A stretch of 64,000 nt of DNA, from positions 310,001 through 374,000 of the forward strand of contig NZ_JAAOBY010000002.1 of the NCBI RefSeq assembly GCF_011365745.1, in the 5' to 3' direction. The translations under genes were made by a program, and so were the position numbers. Positions 19,708 to 29,530 of the stretch are shown here, in pieces. The notes under the pieces were generated by a model. That model ran no database searches. It saw nothing but the letters and a program-made list of their open reading frames with translations, and was not told the DNA's origin. Source of the DNA: Flavobacterium turcicum (GTDB lineage: Bacteria; Bacteroidota; Bacteroidia; Flavobacteriales; Flavobacteriaceae). The stretch's first letter is position 1; the number at the start of each line of letters is the position of its first letter.

Positions 19708-19997
19708 TTTATTATTTAACTAAAATAGAATGTTTTTGAAAAATCTAAGCACGTTTTTGATAACAATATCTGAAACAGGCTGTTGTAATTTTGGTTTATT
19801 ACAAATCCAAATCAAATAACTCTTAAATCATCAAGGTTTCGAATCAAATATTTACACTTTAAGGTTATTGGATTTGAATATTAAAAAGTAATTATTTTAT
19901 AAAAAATGTATCTGTAATTTTTGTTCATCTGTTAATAAAAAATTATTATTATAAACATTTCGAGTAAGAAATATTGAATCATTAAACTCCTGCAAGT

Positions 19998-21506
19998 ATG
20001 AAATCAAGAACAACTATTAAAAGTATAATTTTAGAAACTATTTGCTTGTTGTATGTGTTATTGTTTGTTTATGCTGCAGTTAGTAAATTATTAGATTTTG
20101 AGAACTTCGAAGTACAGTTAGGTCAGTCACCATTGCTAAGTGCTTTTGCGGGATTGATTGTTTGGATTGCTCCATTAACAGAATTATTGATTTCTCTTCT
20201 ACTACTGATAAAAAGATTCAGGTTAATAGGTCTTTTTGCTGCTTATAGTTTGATGGTTATGTTTACAACCTATATCTACATTATTTTAAATTACAGTTCC
20301 TTTATTCCTTGTTCTTGCGGTGGCATTCTTGAAAAAATGGGATGGACGGAACACTTACTTTTCAATTTATTCTTTGTTATAATAGCTTTAATTGGAATTC
20401 TGGTTCTAACAATAAATAATGTTACTGAATTTTTTATAAAACCACGTATAATTTACTTTTCAATCTTCGGTAGCACTGTCATAAGTATTGGATTTATTAC
20501 TTTGTTTTTTATTCTTTCGGAAGACATCATTCACCATCGAAATAATTTTGTCCGTCGGTATTCTGGAAACGCTGTAAAACTGAATGAAATAGATCTTAAG
20601 GTTAGTTCCTATTATTTTGCTGGTGCTACAAAAGAAGCTATCTATTTGGGAAATTATACAGCACCGCTTTTGGTAACAAAATTAGATTCTTATTTAAAGA
20701 AAAAGACGGAATTTAAGATACAACCAAACCGAATAGAATTTCCTTTTCAGTCGGTTCAGGTTCGTATTTCGGACACTAACTTTTATTTAATTGACGGATC
20801 GGTTCCTGTTATTTTTAAAGGAAAAATAAACGATTGGAAAGCATTTGTAAAATGGGAGGGAAGTACTACTTTTTCTCATTACCAGCTAATGGACTCACTG
20901 ACATTAGCTATTCGTTCCAATAACAATGAAAGCGGCGAAAGTGTACTTGGTTCATTATATTTTGGAGACAAGTCTAAAACTTACTTTAATTCAAAATTAC
21001 TCCAGAAGCAAATTGATGGTATTTTTGATGTGGATGGTACTTTACATTTTGATAAAGACATTCAAAAACTAGTGTATGTTTACTTATACCGAAATCAATT
21101 TATTGTAGCGGATAAGGATTTAAAACTTAATAACCGCGGTAAAACAATTGACACGATAAGTCAGGCACAAATTAAAGTTAGAGCAGTAGAAAGTAGAAAC
21201 GAAATAAAACTAGCCGCTCCTCCTTTAATCGTTAATAAAACAAGTGCACTTTATAGAAATTTGTTGTTTATTAATTCGGCTTTATTAGGGCAGTACGAGC
21301 CTAAAGAAATGTGGAATGATGCTAGTATTATTGACATTTATGATATCAATACAAATTCGTATCAAGGTAGTTTTTACGTCTATAACATCAAAAATGAAAA
21401 GTTGAAAAATTTTAGTGTGGTCGATAACAATTTTTATGGATTTATTGGATCACGTTTAGTTCATTATAAACTTAGTGACATTTTAATTAAGGCATATAAA
21501 AACTAA
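19998..21506 (+). CDS. MauE/DoxX-family redox-associated membrane protein with large C-terminal domain
   Basis: The N-terminal 180 residues of this 502-residue protein hold about five transmembrane helices of the MauE/DoxX type. They include 'YAAVSKLLDFENF' after the first helix and a C-S-C motif in 'FIPCSCGGILEKMG'. A cysteine pair is typical of MauE-like proteins that pass electrons for thiol-disulfide chemistry. The remaining 320 residues form an apparently extracytoplasmic, beta-rich domain that I do not recognise. The gene directly precedes a Cys-rich secreted peptide of the DUF6520 type. This pairing suggests a role in oxidising or maintaining disulfides in that peptide. The MauE/DoxX call is firm; the substrate is inference. 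Confidence 0.75.
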   Translation: MKSRTTIKSIILETICLLYVLLFVYAAVSKLLDFENFEVQLGQSPLLSAFAGLIVWIAPLTELLISLLLLIKRFRLIGLFAAYSLMVMFTTYIYIILNYSSFIPCSCGGILEKMGWTEHLLFNLFFVIIALIGILVLTINNVTEFFIKPRIIYFSIFGSTVISIGFITLFFILSEDIIHHRNNFVRRYSGNAVKLNEIDLKVSSYYFAGATKEAIYLGNYTAPLLVTKLDSYLKKKTEFKIQPNRIEFPFQSVQVRISDTNFYLIDGSVPVIFKGKINDWKAFVKWEGSTTFSHYQLMDSLTLAIRSNNNESGESVLGSLYFGDKSKTYFNSKLLQKQIDGIFDVDGTLHFDKDIQKLVYVYLYRNQFIVADKDLKLNNRGKTIDTISQAQIKVRAVESRNEIKLAAPPLIVNKTSALYRNLLFINSALLGQYEPKEMWNDASIIDIYDINTNSYQGSFYVYNIKNEKLKNFSVVDNNFYGFIGSRLVHYKLSDILIKAYKN

Positions 21507-21598
21507 AACTAAAATCATTCTTAAAATATACTGCAGTGTCAGGGTAAGGTCGAAAACCTGTAATAGAGTAGACCGTTAATAATTTTAAATTTATTATT

Positions 21599-21880
21599 AT
21601 GAAAACAAATTTTGCCAAACAGGTTTTACCTGTTGCCGTATTTGCGCTTGCGATAGCAGGTGCTTTTACAACTAATGCAATGAGTCAGCGTTCCAAAACA
21701 GTTGCTCCAGTTCAAGGATTTATTAAACTGAACCTGCAAGCAACCTCTTGTGAACAACGAGACATGTGTTCGAATGTAAATAATGGAATTGTTTGTACCG
21801 TGGGTTTAGTACCAAGTGGTGCACAATTATTTGGTAAAAATTCATCTGGACAATGTTCAGTACCTATTTACAGACCATAA
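21599..21880 (+). CDS. DUF6520-like secreted Cys-rich small protein
   Basis: This 93-residue protein has an N-terminal signal-like segment ('VLPVAVFALAIAGAF', then TNA-MSQ) and a mature part with four cysteines (SCEQRDMC, IVCTV, GQCSV). This is the pattern of the DUF6520 family, common in Flavobacteriia and Sphingobacteriia beside MauE/DoxX genes. It ends at a strong terminator. Four Cys would allow two disulfides, consistent with the redox-type membrane protein upstream. The function is unknown. It may be a secreted peptide whose precursor or fragment is handled by the facing SusC/SusD/peptidase genes, but that is inference. Confidence 0.75.
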   Translation: MKTNFAKQVLPVAVFALAIAGAFTTNAMSQRSKTVAPVQGFIKLNLQATSCEQRDMCSNVNNGIVCTVGLVPSGAQLFGKNSSGQCSVPIYRP

Positions 21881-21900
21881 TTCTAAAGTTTGCACAAATG

Positions 21901-21939
21901 GCAATGCAATTCCATAACTGGAATTGCATTGCTTTTTTT
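21901..21939 (+). terminator. Strong rho-independent terminator
   Basis: A perfect 13-bp stem, GCAATGCAATTCC (21901-21913) with GGAATTGCATTGC (21920-21932), has a 6-nt loop and is followed by seven T. It ends the MauE/DUF6520 transcript just before the convergent peptidase gene. Confidence 0.93.
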
Positions 21940-21973
21940 ATTTCAAATTATATTTTCTTCCAGTCTTAAGTCC

Positions 21974-24625
21974 TTAATTTTTACTTATACCTTTTAAATA
22001 ATAGTCAAACCAAGCTTCAATTTTTTGGGTCAAATCCTGTTGGTGCGATCGATTTGATAAAACATGACCTTCGTCTGGATAAATCAACATAGTGTTTGTT
22101 TTTCCGAGGCGTCTCAATGCCAAATAAAACTGCAAACTCTGATAATAATGTACTTGGCCATCCTGTTCACCTGACCAAGATAAAAGTGGAGTAGTTACTT
22201 TATCGGCATAGTAAATTGGAGAATTTTTCAGATAGCCTTGGTAATCCTCGTAAAGTGATTTTCCGATACGTAATTGTCCAAATTCATAGTGCCAAAAATT
22301 GGGTTTTTGATAACTTGGTGATGTCCAAAGATAACCGCTTACAAAATCGTTAATAGCTGCACCTGCTACCGCAGTTGCAAACATAGTACTTTGGGTGATG
22401 ATGTAATTTGTTTCATACCCACCATACGAATGACCGATAAGACCAATTCGTGCAGGATCAATAGGTTCATTTGCGATAATTTTTTTTGTAGCAGCAATTA
22501 CACAATCTGTAGCGGAAGCTCCGGGATTGCCAACTTCATAATCTATATCAGGTAGCAAAACAAAGTAACCTTTTGATGTTAGATTGGCAACATTAAACCC
22601 AGTAGGATTGTTGTGTGATGGGTTAATGTAGTTGTACAATTCCTTTGAAAGTTTTTCATATACATACACGATCATAGGATATTTTGTTTTTGGATTGTAA
22701 TTTGCAGGATAGCATAAAACGCCATTTAAAATGCTTCCTTTAGCGTTGGTATATTCTATCAATTTGGAGTATCCCCAGTTGTATTTGAAATGTTGGGGAT
22801 TGCTTTGAAATAGTATTTTTTCGTTGGATTCTTTTGTTTCTTTAAATACTAATTTTGGTGGTGTATTAAAATTTTCTTCCACATAGACAAAGCCATTACG
22901 ACTCGTAGTAGTTATAACTTGGGAAGTGCGCATTTTTTTATCTAACAAAGTTTTTAATCCAGTTTTTTTATTCCAAAAACAGTAACCCGTATGGTCCAAT
23001 GATTGCGTTTTTATGATTAATGTTTCCTTTGGTTCGAAAGATGCTTTATAATTTCCAGCATCATAATTCATCTTTGATAATTGGTTTTCTGGTGAAATGA
23101 TAATTCTGTAAACTACTTTATTTTTTCTGCCATTGGTCAATCGAAAAGCTTTTGAACCATCTATAGCAATACACCAAATATCATATTGGTCGTAAATAAA
23201 AACTGTGTTGTCTTTTGCAGTCCATCCAGGGTTACCAAAAGGAGGCGATTCTTCTGCCCAATCTGATTTTTGATCAGAAAACGCAACATCAAGATCTTTG
23301 GTTAAATTTTTATGTAAACCGCTTTCCATATTATAAACCCACCAATGTTTGCTTTTAAAATAAACAATATGCTTTTCATACATCGATACAGAAGTGCCTC
23401 CTTCATTTCCTAATTGATTTTGAAGTAGTACTTTTTTCTCACCAGTTTCCAGATTTGCGGTATAAATATCTAATGGCGCATCATAATTTGCTTGTGGTTC
23501 ATAGTGTTGCGAATTATAAACAAAAGCCTGTTTTTGGTCACCGCTTAACATCATTTTAGGAAATTCATTATCTGTAATTTGACTGTAACGATTTTCTTGA
23601 GGCCACCAAACTGCTACTTTGGTTTTGTTATTCCAATCATCAATTTGTATTTTAGCAGGATAAAGAAATTTATCTTGTGAATTCCAAACTTGTACCTGAG
23701 AAGCATTAGGAGGAACAACGCCTTTTTGCAACCCAAAGAATATTCTTTTACCATCTTTTGAAATGTTAAGATTTGCGAAAGAAGAAGAAATGATTTTCAT
23801 ATCTAACGGAAATTTATTTTGCTCCTTTGGGTCAAATATGTATAATTTACTTTCTGGAATAACATAGTAGAATACAGAGGATTTATTATTTTTTTCTACA
23901 TCACTTGCAGATTGCTGTAAAAAAGCAAAGGATTTACCATCGTCTTGCCATACGAAATCAGTATTGTCAAGTAGCTCAGAAGAATTAGTTACTAGCGTCT
24001 TAACTTTATTCTTTAAGTTTAGTAGAATAACTGTCGAGTTTCCCTTGGATTTAGAAGTCAAGACTACTGCATCCGCTATAGAATTATAAGAATAGTTCTC
24101 AATGGAATCAAGAACAATAGATTGGTTAGTACTTAAGTTTTTCACCTCAAAAATATTCTCTTTGTCATTGCCTTTTTTTAAAATGATAAGTTCTTTACAA
24201 TTGGCTCTTAAATCATATTTGATTACTCCTTGAATAGTTTCTCGTTTGGCTGTTACTAAATTAGTTACTGTTAAGTTTCCTTTTGGATTCATAGAACAAA
24301 ACCAAGTATCATCGATAAATGATCCTTTACTTTCTCCAGCAAAACTGTAGGTTATTGTTCCTTTACTGCTTTTAACAAATAAAGTGTCTTTACCATTTTC
24401 ATAATAATTAACATAGCTAACCCATTTTGCATTTTCAGAGAGTTTTTCGACTGTAAGATAACTCCACAAAGGATAATCGGCAGCCGTAAGTTCCTTTTTA
24501 TTATTGTTTTGAGCAACGCCACAGCATGAAACAAAAAGAATTATAAGACCTACAAAGTAGGTCTTAATTCGATTTGAATAGCTAAAAGAATTTGTAATGA
24601 TATTTTCTATGATGTGGTATCTCAT
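21974..24625 (-). CDS. S9-family (prolyl oligopeptidase-like) serine peptidase, exported
   Basis: This 883-residue protein has an N-terminal signal segment around residues 23-38 ('YFVGLIILFVSCCGVAQ') and a long beta-propeller-like region. The C-terminal alpha/beta-hydrolase domain has the nucleophile motif GHSYGGYE (Ser near residue 733), the Asp in 'SGEQDGQVHYY' and the His in 'YPDEGHVLSN'. The triad therefore looks complete. S9 enzymes cut short peptides, commonly after proline. It is the last gene of an operon with SusD and SusC, with a one-base gap after SusD, so it likely trims peptides taken up or bound by that outer-membrane pair. A Cys in the signal region could make it a lipoprotein, although an AQ signal peptidase I site is more likely. 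Confidence 0.88.
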   Translation of the reverse strand: MRYHIIENIITNSFSYSNRIKTYFVGLIILFVSCCGVAQNNNKKELTAADYPLWSYLTVEKLSENAKWVSYVNYYENGKDTLFVKSSKGTITYSFAGESKGSFIDDTWFCSMNPKGNLTVTNLVTAKRETIQGVIKYDLRANCKELIILKKGNDKENIFEVKNLSTNQSIVLDSIENYSYNSIADAVVLTSKSKGNSTVILLNLKNKVKTLVTNSSELLDNTDFVWQDDGKSFAFLQQSASDVEKNNKSSVFYYVIPESKLYIFDPKEQNKFPLDMKIISSSFANLNISKDGKRIFFGLQKGVVPPNASQVQVWNSQDKFLYPAKIQIDDWNNKTKVAVWWPQENRYSQITDNEFPKMMLSGDQKQAFVYNSQHYEPQANYDAPLDIYTANLETGEKKVLLQNQLGNEGGTSVSMYEKHIVYFKSKHWWVYNMESGLHKNLTKDLDVAFSDQKSDWAEESPPFGNPGWTAKDNTVFIYDQYDIWCIAIDGSKAFRLTNGRKNKVVYRIIISPENQLSKMNYDAGNYKASFEPKETLIIKTQSLDHTGYCFWNKKTGLKTLLDKKMRTSQVITTTSRNGFVYVEENFNTPPKLVFKETKESNEKILFQSNPQHFKYNWGYSKLIEYTNAKGSILNGVLCYPANYNPKTKYPMIVYVYEKLSKELYNYINPSHNNPTGFNVANLTSKGYFVLLPDIDYEVGNPGASATDCVIAATKKIIANEPIDPARIGLIGHSYGGYETNYIITQSTMFATAVAGAAINDFVSGYLWTSPSYQKPNFWHYEFGQLRIGKSLYEDYQGYLKNSPIYYADKVTTPLLSWSGEQDGQVHYYQSLQFYLALRRLGKTNTMLIYPDEGHVLSNRSHQQDLTQKIEAWFDYYLKGISKN

Positions 24626-24626
24626 A

Positions 24627-26069
24627 TTAATAGCCAGGATTTTGCGGATTTAAATTGGGATTTAACGATAGTTCAGATTCCGGTAATGGCATCAAGTTAT
24701 CTGTGGAGTTCCAGCCAGGTTTTATAGGAGTTAAAACTTCATTTATTTTATTAGCTCTTTTTAAATCAAAAAAGCGATGTCCTAATTCTGTGAAAAATTC
24801 CACTTTTCTTTCTTTTAAAATTGCTGTGAGTATGTCCTGTTGGCTAATTGCAGTTGTTTCAGGAAGACCTGCTGTCGTTCTAATTTTATTCAGATCTTCT
24901 TTCGCTCCAATCAGGTCTCCTTGCTGCGCACGAGCCTCAGCTCGAATGATGTATTGCTCCGCTAAACGAAATAGTATAGAATACTCTAATGAGCTTGACG
25001 TAATGGATTTTTCTTTGTATTTGTTGGCATGAAACCAAGTATCTATGCCATTAGTAACCGGACCTATCCATTTTTCTTTACGTTGATCTCCAGATTCAAA
25101 ATCAGATAGTAACTGCTCACTTAAAGCAACGAGCGAAGGAGGTCCTGAAAAGAATACAAATGTTTCGCCTTCTTGCGTGTTTTGACCATCAAAACGCGGT
25201 GAAAATTGCCAAATAGTAGTAGTACTCTCTTTCAGAAATATTTTGTTCAAATCGGTTTCCCAAGCGTATACCGCTGTATTATTTAAAGTGTAGGAAGCTG
25301 AATTGGCCGCATCCGCCCATAAACCATTGTAAAGGTATACTCTAGCTAATAATGCTTTGGCTACGGATTTATTAGGTCGTACTCGATCCGTTGAAATGTA
25401 GTCTTCTGGCAGTAGTGAAAAGGCAAGTTCAAGGTCTGCTATGATGTTAGAATAAAGTTCCGCACTCAATGTTCTATTGGCTACCTTATTAATTTCATAA
25501 TTTGTTGTCGTTATGTAAGGAACGTTTCCATACAAATTGACAAGATAAAAATGTAAAAGTGACCTAACGAACAATGCTTCTCCTGTCAATTGGTTTTTAT
25601 CAGCAATAGCTAATCCAGTAGAAGCGTTAACACCTTCAATAATAGCATTAGCAGCATAAATTTGATTGTAGCTGTTGCTCCACCAACTAAAGATTTCGCC
25701 ATTAGAAGGAAGTATGGTATTGTTGTAAAAATTTACGGTTGTTCCTGAAATATCGCCGAAGTAAACTAGTTCATCTGCATAGTTGCCTAATTGATTAGAC
25801 ATTCCTGAAACATTTCCGCTTAGTATTCCGGCGTCTCGCATTTTGGTATAAATATTAATCATTGCGGCATTTGCTGTTGCTCGATCTTGAAAAACGGCGT
25901 TTGTGTTTAGTTGTGATGTTGGTAAATCTACTTCTACAAAGTTGTCACAGGCATTTAAAAATACCAAGCTAAAAAGTAACATTCCAAATAATAATTTTCT
26001 ATTTAATGACTCAAAAAGGATTTTTTGAGTGCAGTTAATATTTGATTTCTTTTTCATAATATATTGCAT
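24627..26069 (-). CDS. RagB/SusD-family outer-membrane substrate-binding lipoprotein
   Basis: This 480-residue lipoprotein has a signal ending in FLNAC, with the lipobox Cys near 41. SusD-like features follow: 'LTGEALFVRSLLHFYLVNLYG', 'AKALLARVYLYNGLWADA' and the C-terminal 'ELGHRFFDLKR'. SusD proteins sit on top of SusC as the lid that captures the ligand. It lies between SusC (7 bp gap) and the S9 peptidase (1 bp gap). The first in-frame ATG gives the start used here; the ATG at 26057 (MKKKSN) is an equally good or better start for a lipoprotein signal. The partner peptidase suggests a peptide ligand rather than a glycan. Confidence 0.92.
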   Translation of the reverse strand: MQYIMKKKSNINCTQKILFESLNRKLLFGMLLFSLVFLNACDNFVEVDLPTSQLNTNAVFQDRATANAAMINIYTKMRDAGILSGNVSGMSNQLGNYADELVYFGDISGTTVNFYNNTILPSNGEIFSWWSNSYNQIYAANAIIEGVNASTGLAIADKNQLTGEALFVRSLLHFYLVNLYGNVPYITTTNYEINKVANRTLSAELYSNIIADLELAFSLLPEDYISTDRVRPNKSVAKALLARVYLYNGLWADAANSASYTLNNTAVYAWETDLNKIFLKESTTTIWQFSPRFDGQNTQEGETFVFFSGPPSLVALSEQLLSDFESGDQRKEKWIGPVTNGIDTWFHANKYKEKSITSSSLEYSILFRLAEQYIIRAEARAQQGDLIGAKEDLNKIRTTAGLPETTAISQQDILTAILKERKVEFFTELGHRFFDLKRANKINEVLTPIKPGWNSTDNLMPLPESELSLNPNLNPQNPGY

Positions 26070-26076
26070 TAAGAGA

Positions 26077-29000
26077 TTAAAAAGTAAGCTGAAGTCCAGT
26101 TGTAAAAACCTTTAGTGGTGGAAGACTGGTATTAAATCTGGACTCAGGATCTGCTCCAGAATACGAAGTAATTGTCAAAAGATTTTGTCCCTGAAATACC
26201 AGTCGGCATTGCACTCCTTTAAGCCATTGTTGCGGAATAGTGTAGGTTAGCGAAACGTTTTTAAGTCGAATATAAGAAGCATCTTCAATAATCGCATCAC
26301 TTGCATAGTATTTGAAAAAGGCATCCACTGCTGCGCTGTTAACACCAGTTGTGTATTGCTGGTAAGTGGCGTTGTCGCCCGGATTTTGCCAGCTGTCAGT
26401 AAGGATTGTTGGTTGATTGGTTAGCGTTCCTGGAATTCCTGTTCCGTAAGATCCACTATAATTCAACTGCTTGACAAATTGAAATAAAAAGTCCAAATTC
26501 CAGTTTTTGTAAGTAATAGAATTTTGAAATCCCCCAAAATATTTTGGATTTAGATCGCGTATGGATTGCCTGTCTTCAGCCGCTGTAATGGAACCGTCTG
26601 CGTTATAATCTTCAAATTGATAAAGACCAGTTTCCTGATTTAATCCTGTGTAATGGTATACTTTTCTTATATTGAGTGGCTGACCAATTACATATTGGTT
26701 TTCAAAGGTCGAACCTTTAAGATTTGGAAAGGCGAGTAGTTTATTACGTGATACAGTCAAGTTAAAATTGCTTGTCCAATTAAAAGATGCTTTTTGAATG
26801 TTGACTGTTCGCAAAGTAAATTCTAAACCGCTGTTTTGAACTGTGGCATCTAAATTTGCTTGTATTGAATTAAATCCTGTTGTAGCTGGTAATGGAATTC
26901 CAACCAATTGGTTTGAAGAACGATTCCTGTACCAACCAGCAGTTATAAAAATTCGGTCTTTAAGAAGTCCTGTTTCTAGAGCGAACTCCAATTTTTTATT
27001 GGTTTCCCAGCCAAAATCAGCGTTAAATAAGCGAGTAGGTTCTAAGCCGATAATGCCACCATAATTATTTCCAGACGATCCGTAGGTATCTATAAATTGG
27101 TAATCTCCAATTTGGTCGTTTCCAGAAGTACCGTAGCTAGCTCGTAATTTCCCGAAACTTATAAAGCTGAGTTTCTCTTTTATAAATTGCTCATTTGAAA
27201 ATACCCAAGCGCTTCCAATTGCTCCAAAGGTTGCAAACTGCCTGCCAGGACCAAACCGACTGGAGCCATCTCTTCGTCCTGTGAGATTTATAATGTAACG
27301 ATCATTCCACGAAAAATTTACTCTTCCAAAGAAGGCTTGGTATTTATAAATTGTTTCATTGTCAATCAGATCAAATACATTAAACGCTGATGAAAGAGAA
27401 TAGATTAAGCTATTGCTGGTAAATCCGCTTGCTTCTTGAACCAGTTGGTTTGATGTCTGTTGTTGCAAGGTACTACCAATTAATACTTCGGTTTTAGCTT
27501 TGTTAAATTTTCTGGACCACGATAATTGAGGTTCAATAATCCACGATTTTCTTGAAGTGGTGTTAACGTATATAGACGAAAATTCACTGCCTACTTGAAA
27601 AGCAGGATCAAAGATTGTTGAAGGTTGTGTTCGGCTATCTTCGAAGCGTGTATCGGTAAAACCAAAACTTGTTTTAGCAACTAAATTTGGTAATACATTA
27701 TAAGATAGTAAACCATTGGCTAAAAGATCATTTGATGTCGAAATGTATTTGCCTTCAAAATTAGCGAGTGGATTGTTAAAAGTACTATTTTCCCAGTTTA
27801 AATTGCCCTCTGCGTCATATAATGAAGGTGCATTTGGTGCTAACAATATGGATTGTTGCGTTATATCAATTCCAGGCTGGTTGTTTTCTTGTGCAGTATA
27901 TCCCATTGAAAAATTGATCCGAAATTTTTTGTCTTCGGATACGTGATTGATATTGGCAAGAAGATTTCCTTTTTTATAATTGAAGTCACCAGGAAAAACA
28001 GTTGTTTCTTTATGAAAATTACCATTGATTAAGAATTGTGTTTGTGATGAACCTCCCGATAATGAAGTTTGAATATCGTTGAACTCTGCTGTTCCTCCAA
28101 TTAATTCTTTTTGCCAATTGGTAAACCGATTTTGATCCCACGTTCCGTTTACGTCATAATCAGTTGGTCCAAATGGAATACCATCATTGATAAATGCTTC
28201 TCTGCGCATCTGTAAATATTGTTGTGTATTCATCAAATCCATGAATCGGGTGACTTTGCCCAATCCGCCTGACACGTTTGCAGTAAATTTTGTTTTTCCT
28301 TCTTTCCCTTTTTTAGTAGTGATTAATACCACACCATTAGATCCTCTCGAACCGTATATGGCAGTTGCATCAGCATCTTTAAGCACCTCAATACTTTCAA
28401 TATCGGCTGGATTTATGCTATTTAATGGACTGGTTTGTCCCGGAATAACAATCCCTGTTAAATCAGAACCTACAGCATCCGAAGAATAGGGCACGCCATC
28501 AATAATGTAAAGCGGTCTATTACCATCAGCACGCAAACTGTTTTGTCCTCTAATTTGAATATCAAAACCACCACCAGCTACACCAGTATTTTGCGTGATA
28601 TTAACACCTGCCATTCTGCCTTGCATCGCGGCAAGTACATTGGTTACCGGTTGTTTACCTATATCTTTTGAGGTGATTTTTGAGATACTTCCTGTGCGTT
28701 CGCTTTCTTTTACAGAGTAGTAACCTGCATTGATTTTTACTTCCTGTAAGTTGGTCGCATCTTCTACCATTTTAACATTAATAACTGTTTTACTATCGAT
28801 TGGAATAGTAATCGTTTTGAAACCGATGTAGGTAAATATAAGTGTATCGGTAGGTGAAACAGAAATGGAGAATGTGCCATCAAAATCTGATAATACTGTT
28901 TTTTGTTGTCCTTTAACCGTAATGCTGACGCCGGAAAGTGGACCAATAGCATCAGTTATGGTACCGCTAACTTTGAATTGTTGTTGAGAATATGAAAACG

Positions 29001-29103
29001 CTAAGGTATTCCTTGCTAAGGCTGGTGTACAGAAGAGGTAAAATCCGAAAATAAACGGATAGCAAAGTACCGCCAATCCTTTATTAAATGAAAATTTTTT
29101 CAT
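26077..29103 (-). CDS. SusC/RagA-family TonB-dependent outer-membrane transporter
   Basis: This 1008-residue protein starts with a signal peptide, followed by a carboxypeptidase-like regulatory domain ('VSGTITDAIGPLSGVSITVKG') and a plug with 'QNSLRADGNRPLYIIDGVPY'. 'SIEVLKDADATAIYGSRGSN' lies at the start of the barrel, and the chain ends in an aromatic residue (GLQLTF), as beta-barrel proteins do. It imports a large ligand using TonB energy, together with the downstream SusD. The operon order SusC-SusD-S9 peptidase, with no glycoside hydrolase, points to peptide uptake. The 600-bp leader region upstream has several hairpins. Confidence 0.95.
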   Translation of the reverse strand: MKKFSFNKGLAVLCYPFIFGFYLFCTPALARNTLAFSYSQQQFKVSGTITDAIGPLSGVSITVKGQQKTVLSDFDGTFSISVSPTDTLIFTYIGFKTITIPIDSKTVINVKMVEDATNLQEVKINAGYYSVKESERTGSISKITSKDIGKQPVTNVLAAMQGRMAGVNITQNTGVAGGGFDIQIRGQNSLRADGNRPLYIIDGVPYSSDAVGSDLTGIVIPGQTSPLNSINPADIESIEVLKDADATAIYGSRGSNGVVLITTKKGKEGKTKFTANVSGGLGKVTRFMDLMNTQQYLQMRREAFINDGIPFGPTDYDVNGTWDQNRFTNWQKELIGGTAEFNDIQTSLSGGSSQTQFLINGNFHKETTVFPGDFNYKKGNLLANINHVSEDKKFRINFSMGYTAQENNQPGIDITQQSILLAPNAPSLYDAEGNLNWENSTFNNPLANFEGKYISTSNDLLANGLLSYNVLPNLVAKTSFGFTDTRFEDSRTQPSTIFDPAFQVGSEFSSIYVNTTSRKSWIIEPQLSWSRKFNKAKTEVLIGSTLQQQTSNQLVQEASGFTSNSLIYSLSSAFNVFDLIDNETIYKYQAFFGRVNFSWNDRYIINLTGRRDGSSRFGPGRQFATFGAIGSAWVFSNEQFIKEKLSFISFGKLRASYGTSGNDQIGDYQFIDTYGSSGNNYGGIIGLEPTRLFNADFGWETNKKLEFALETGLLKDRIFITAGWYRNRSSNQLVGIPLPATTGFNSIQANLDATVQNSGLEFTLRTVNIQKASFNWTSNFNLTVSRNKLLAFPNLKGSTFENQYVIGQPLNIRKVYHYTGLNQETGLYQFEDYNADGSITAAEDRQSIRDLNPKYFGGFQNSITYKNWNLDFLFQFVKQLNYSGSYGTGIPGTLTNQPTILTDSWQNPGDNATYQQYTTGVNSAAVDAFFKYYASDAIIEDASYIRLKNVSLTYTIPQQWLKGVQCRLVFQGQNLLTITSYSGADPESRFNTSLPPLKVFTTGLQLTF

Positions 29104-29148
29104 AATATTGAATAAGGTTAAATTAAAACGAAAGTTTTTTTAATTCTG

Positions 29149-29290
29149 GCTCTCTACACTTGTCGCAAACAGTAGGTAGAGGGCTTTTTTGTTTAAATCT
29201 CAACCGATAATAATGATGAGACTAAGATTTTTTGAGTTCTTTAATAGCCTGCAACTGTTCACGAACTAATAAACTAACTAACTCAAAAAA
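29149..29290. promoter_or_regulatory. Two inverted repeats upstream of the SusC operon
   Basis: GCTCTCTAC (29149-29157) faces GTAGAGGGC (29176-29184), followed on the plus strand by six T; it looks like a terminator read rightward or a stem in the SusC leader. A second perfect 11-bp repeat is TTTTTTGAGTT (29228-29238) with AACTCAAAAAA (29280-29290). Both lie within 190 bp of the SusC start, in the span where its promoter or 5' leader should be. No gene is seen in 29291-29433. Confidence 0.4.
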
Positions 29291-29433
29291 TTAAATAAGA
29301 CAGCGCAGGCATTAAGTGTAGTAATCTTTTTTTTATTTCATTTGCACAATTTTTATTGATTAAACAATAGGTACTTGCGAGAATGATCAATAACAAATTG
29401 CGCTAAGAATTGAAGATGAGAGATTTTTAATAA

Positions 29434-29530
29434 CCTCTATAAAAAGAGGCGTGGGTACTCAGCTTACTGCACTAGAGGTACTGGTATACCTGGAAACAAT
29501 AAGTGAGCCCACGCCATAGGACGTGAGCAT
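29434..29530 (-). promoter_or_regulatory. Structured leader or small RNA candidate, possibly with a 23-codon reading frame
   Basis: On the minus strand, upstream of SusC, GCGTGGG pairs with CCCACGC (29508-29514 and 29449-29455). CTCA/TGAG and CTTA/TAAG continue the stem inward, and an inner GGTA/TACC stem lies at 29477-29490. CCTCT (29434-29438) with AGAGG (29445-29449) forms a second hairpin with a CTCTTTTTAT run, so read leftward it resembles an attenuator. The same strand has ATG at 29530 and TGA at 29459, a 23-residue frame that ends in STSSAVS. No known riboswitch was recognised. The rest of the gap to 29708 shows no gene. Confidence 0.45.

Noticed and set aside
24655..25032. 125-residue plus-strand frame inside SusD
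   Set aside because: It is antisense to a clear SusD-family gene, with low-complexity Ser/Lys/Arg content and no motif.
29149..29184. Terminator for a plus-strand gene upstream of 29149
   Set aside because: No plus-strand gene precedes it; it more likely belongs to the SusC leader. It is kept only as a low-confidence repeat.
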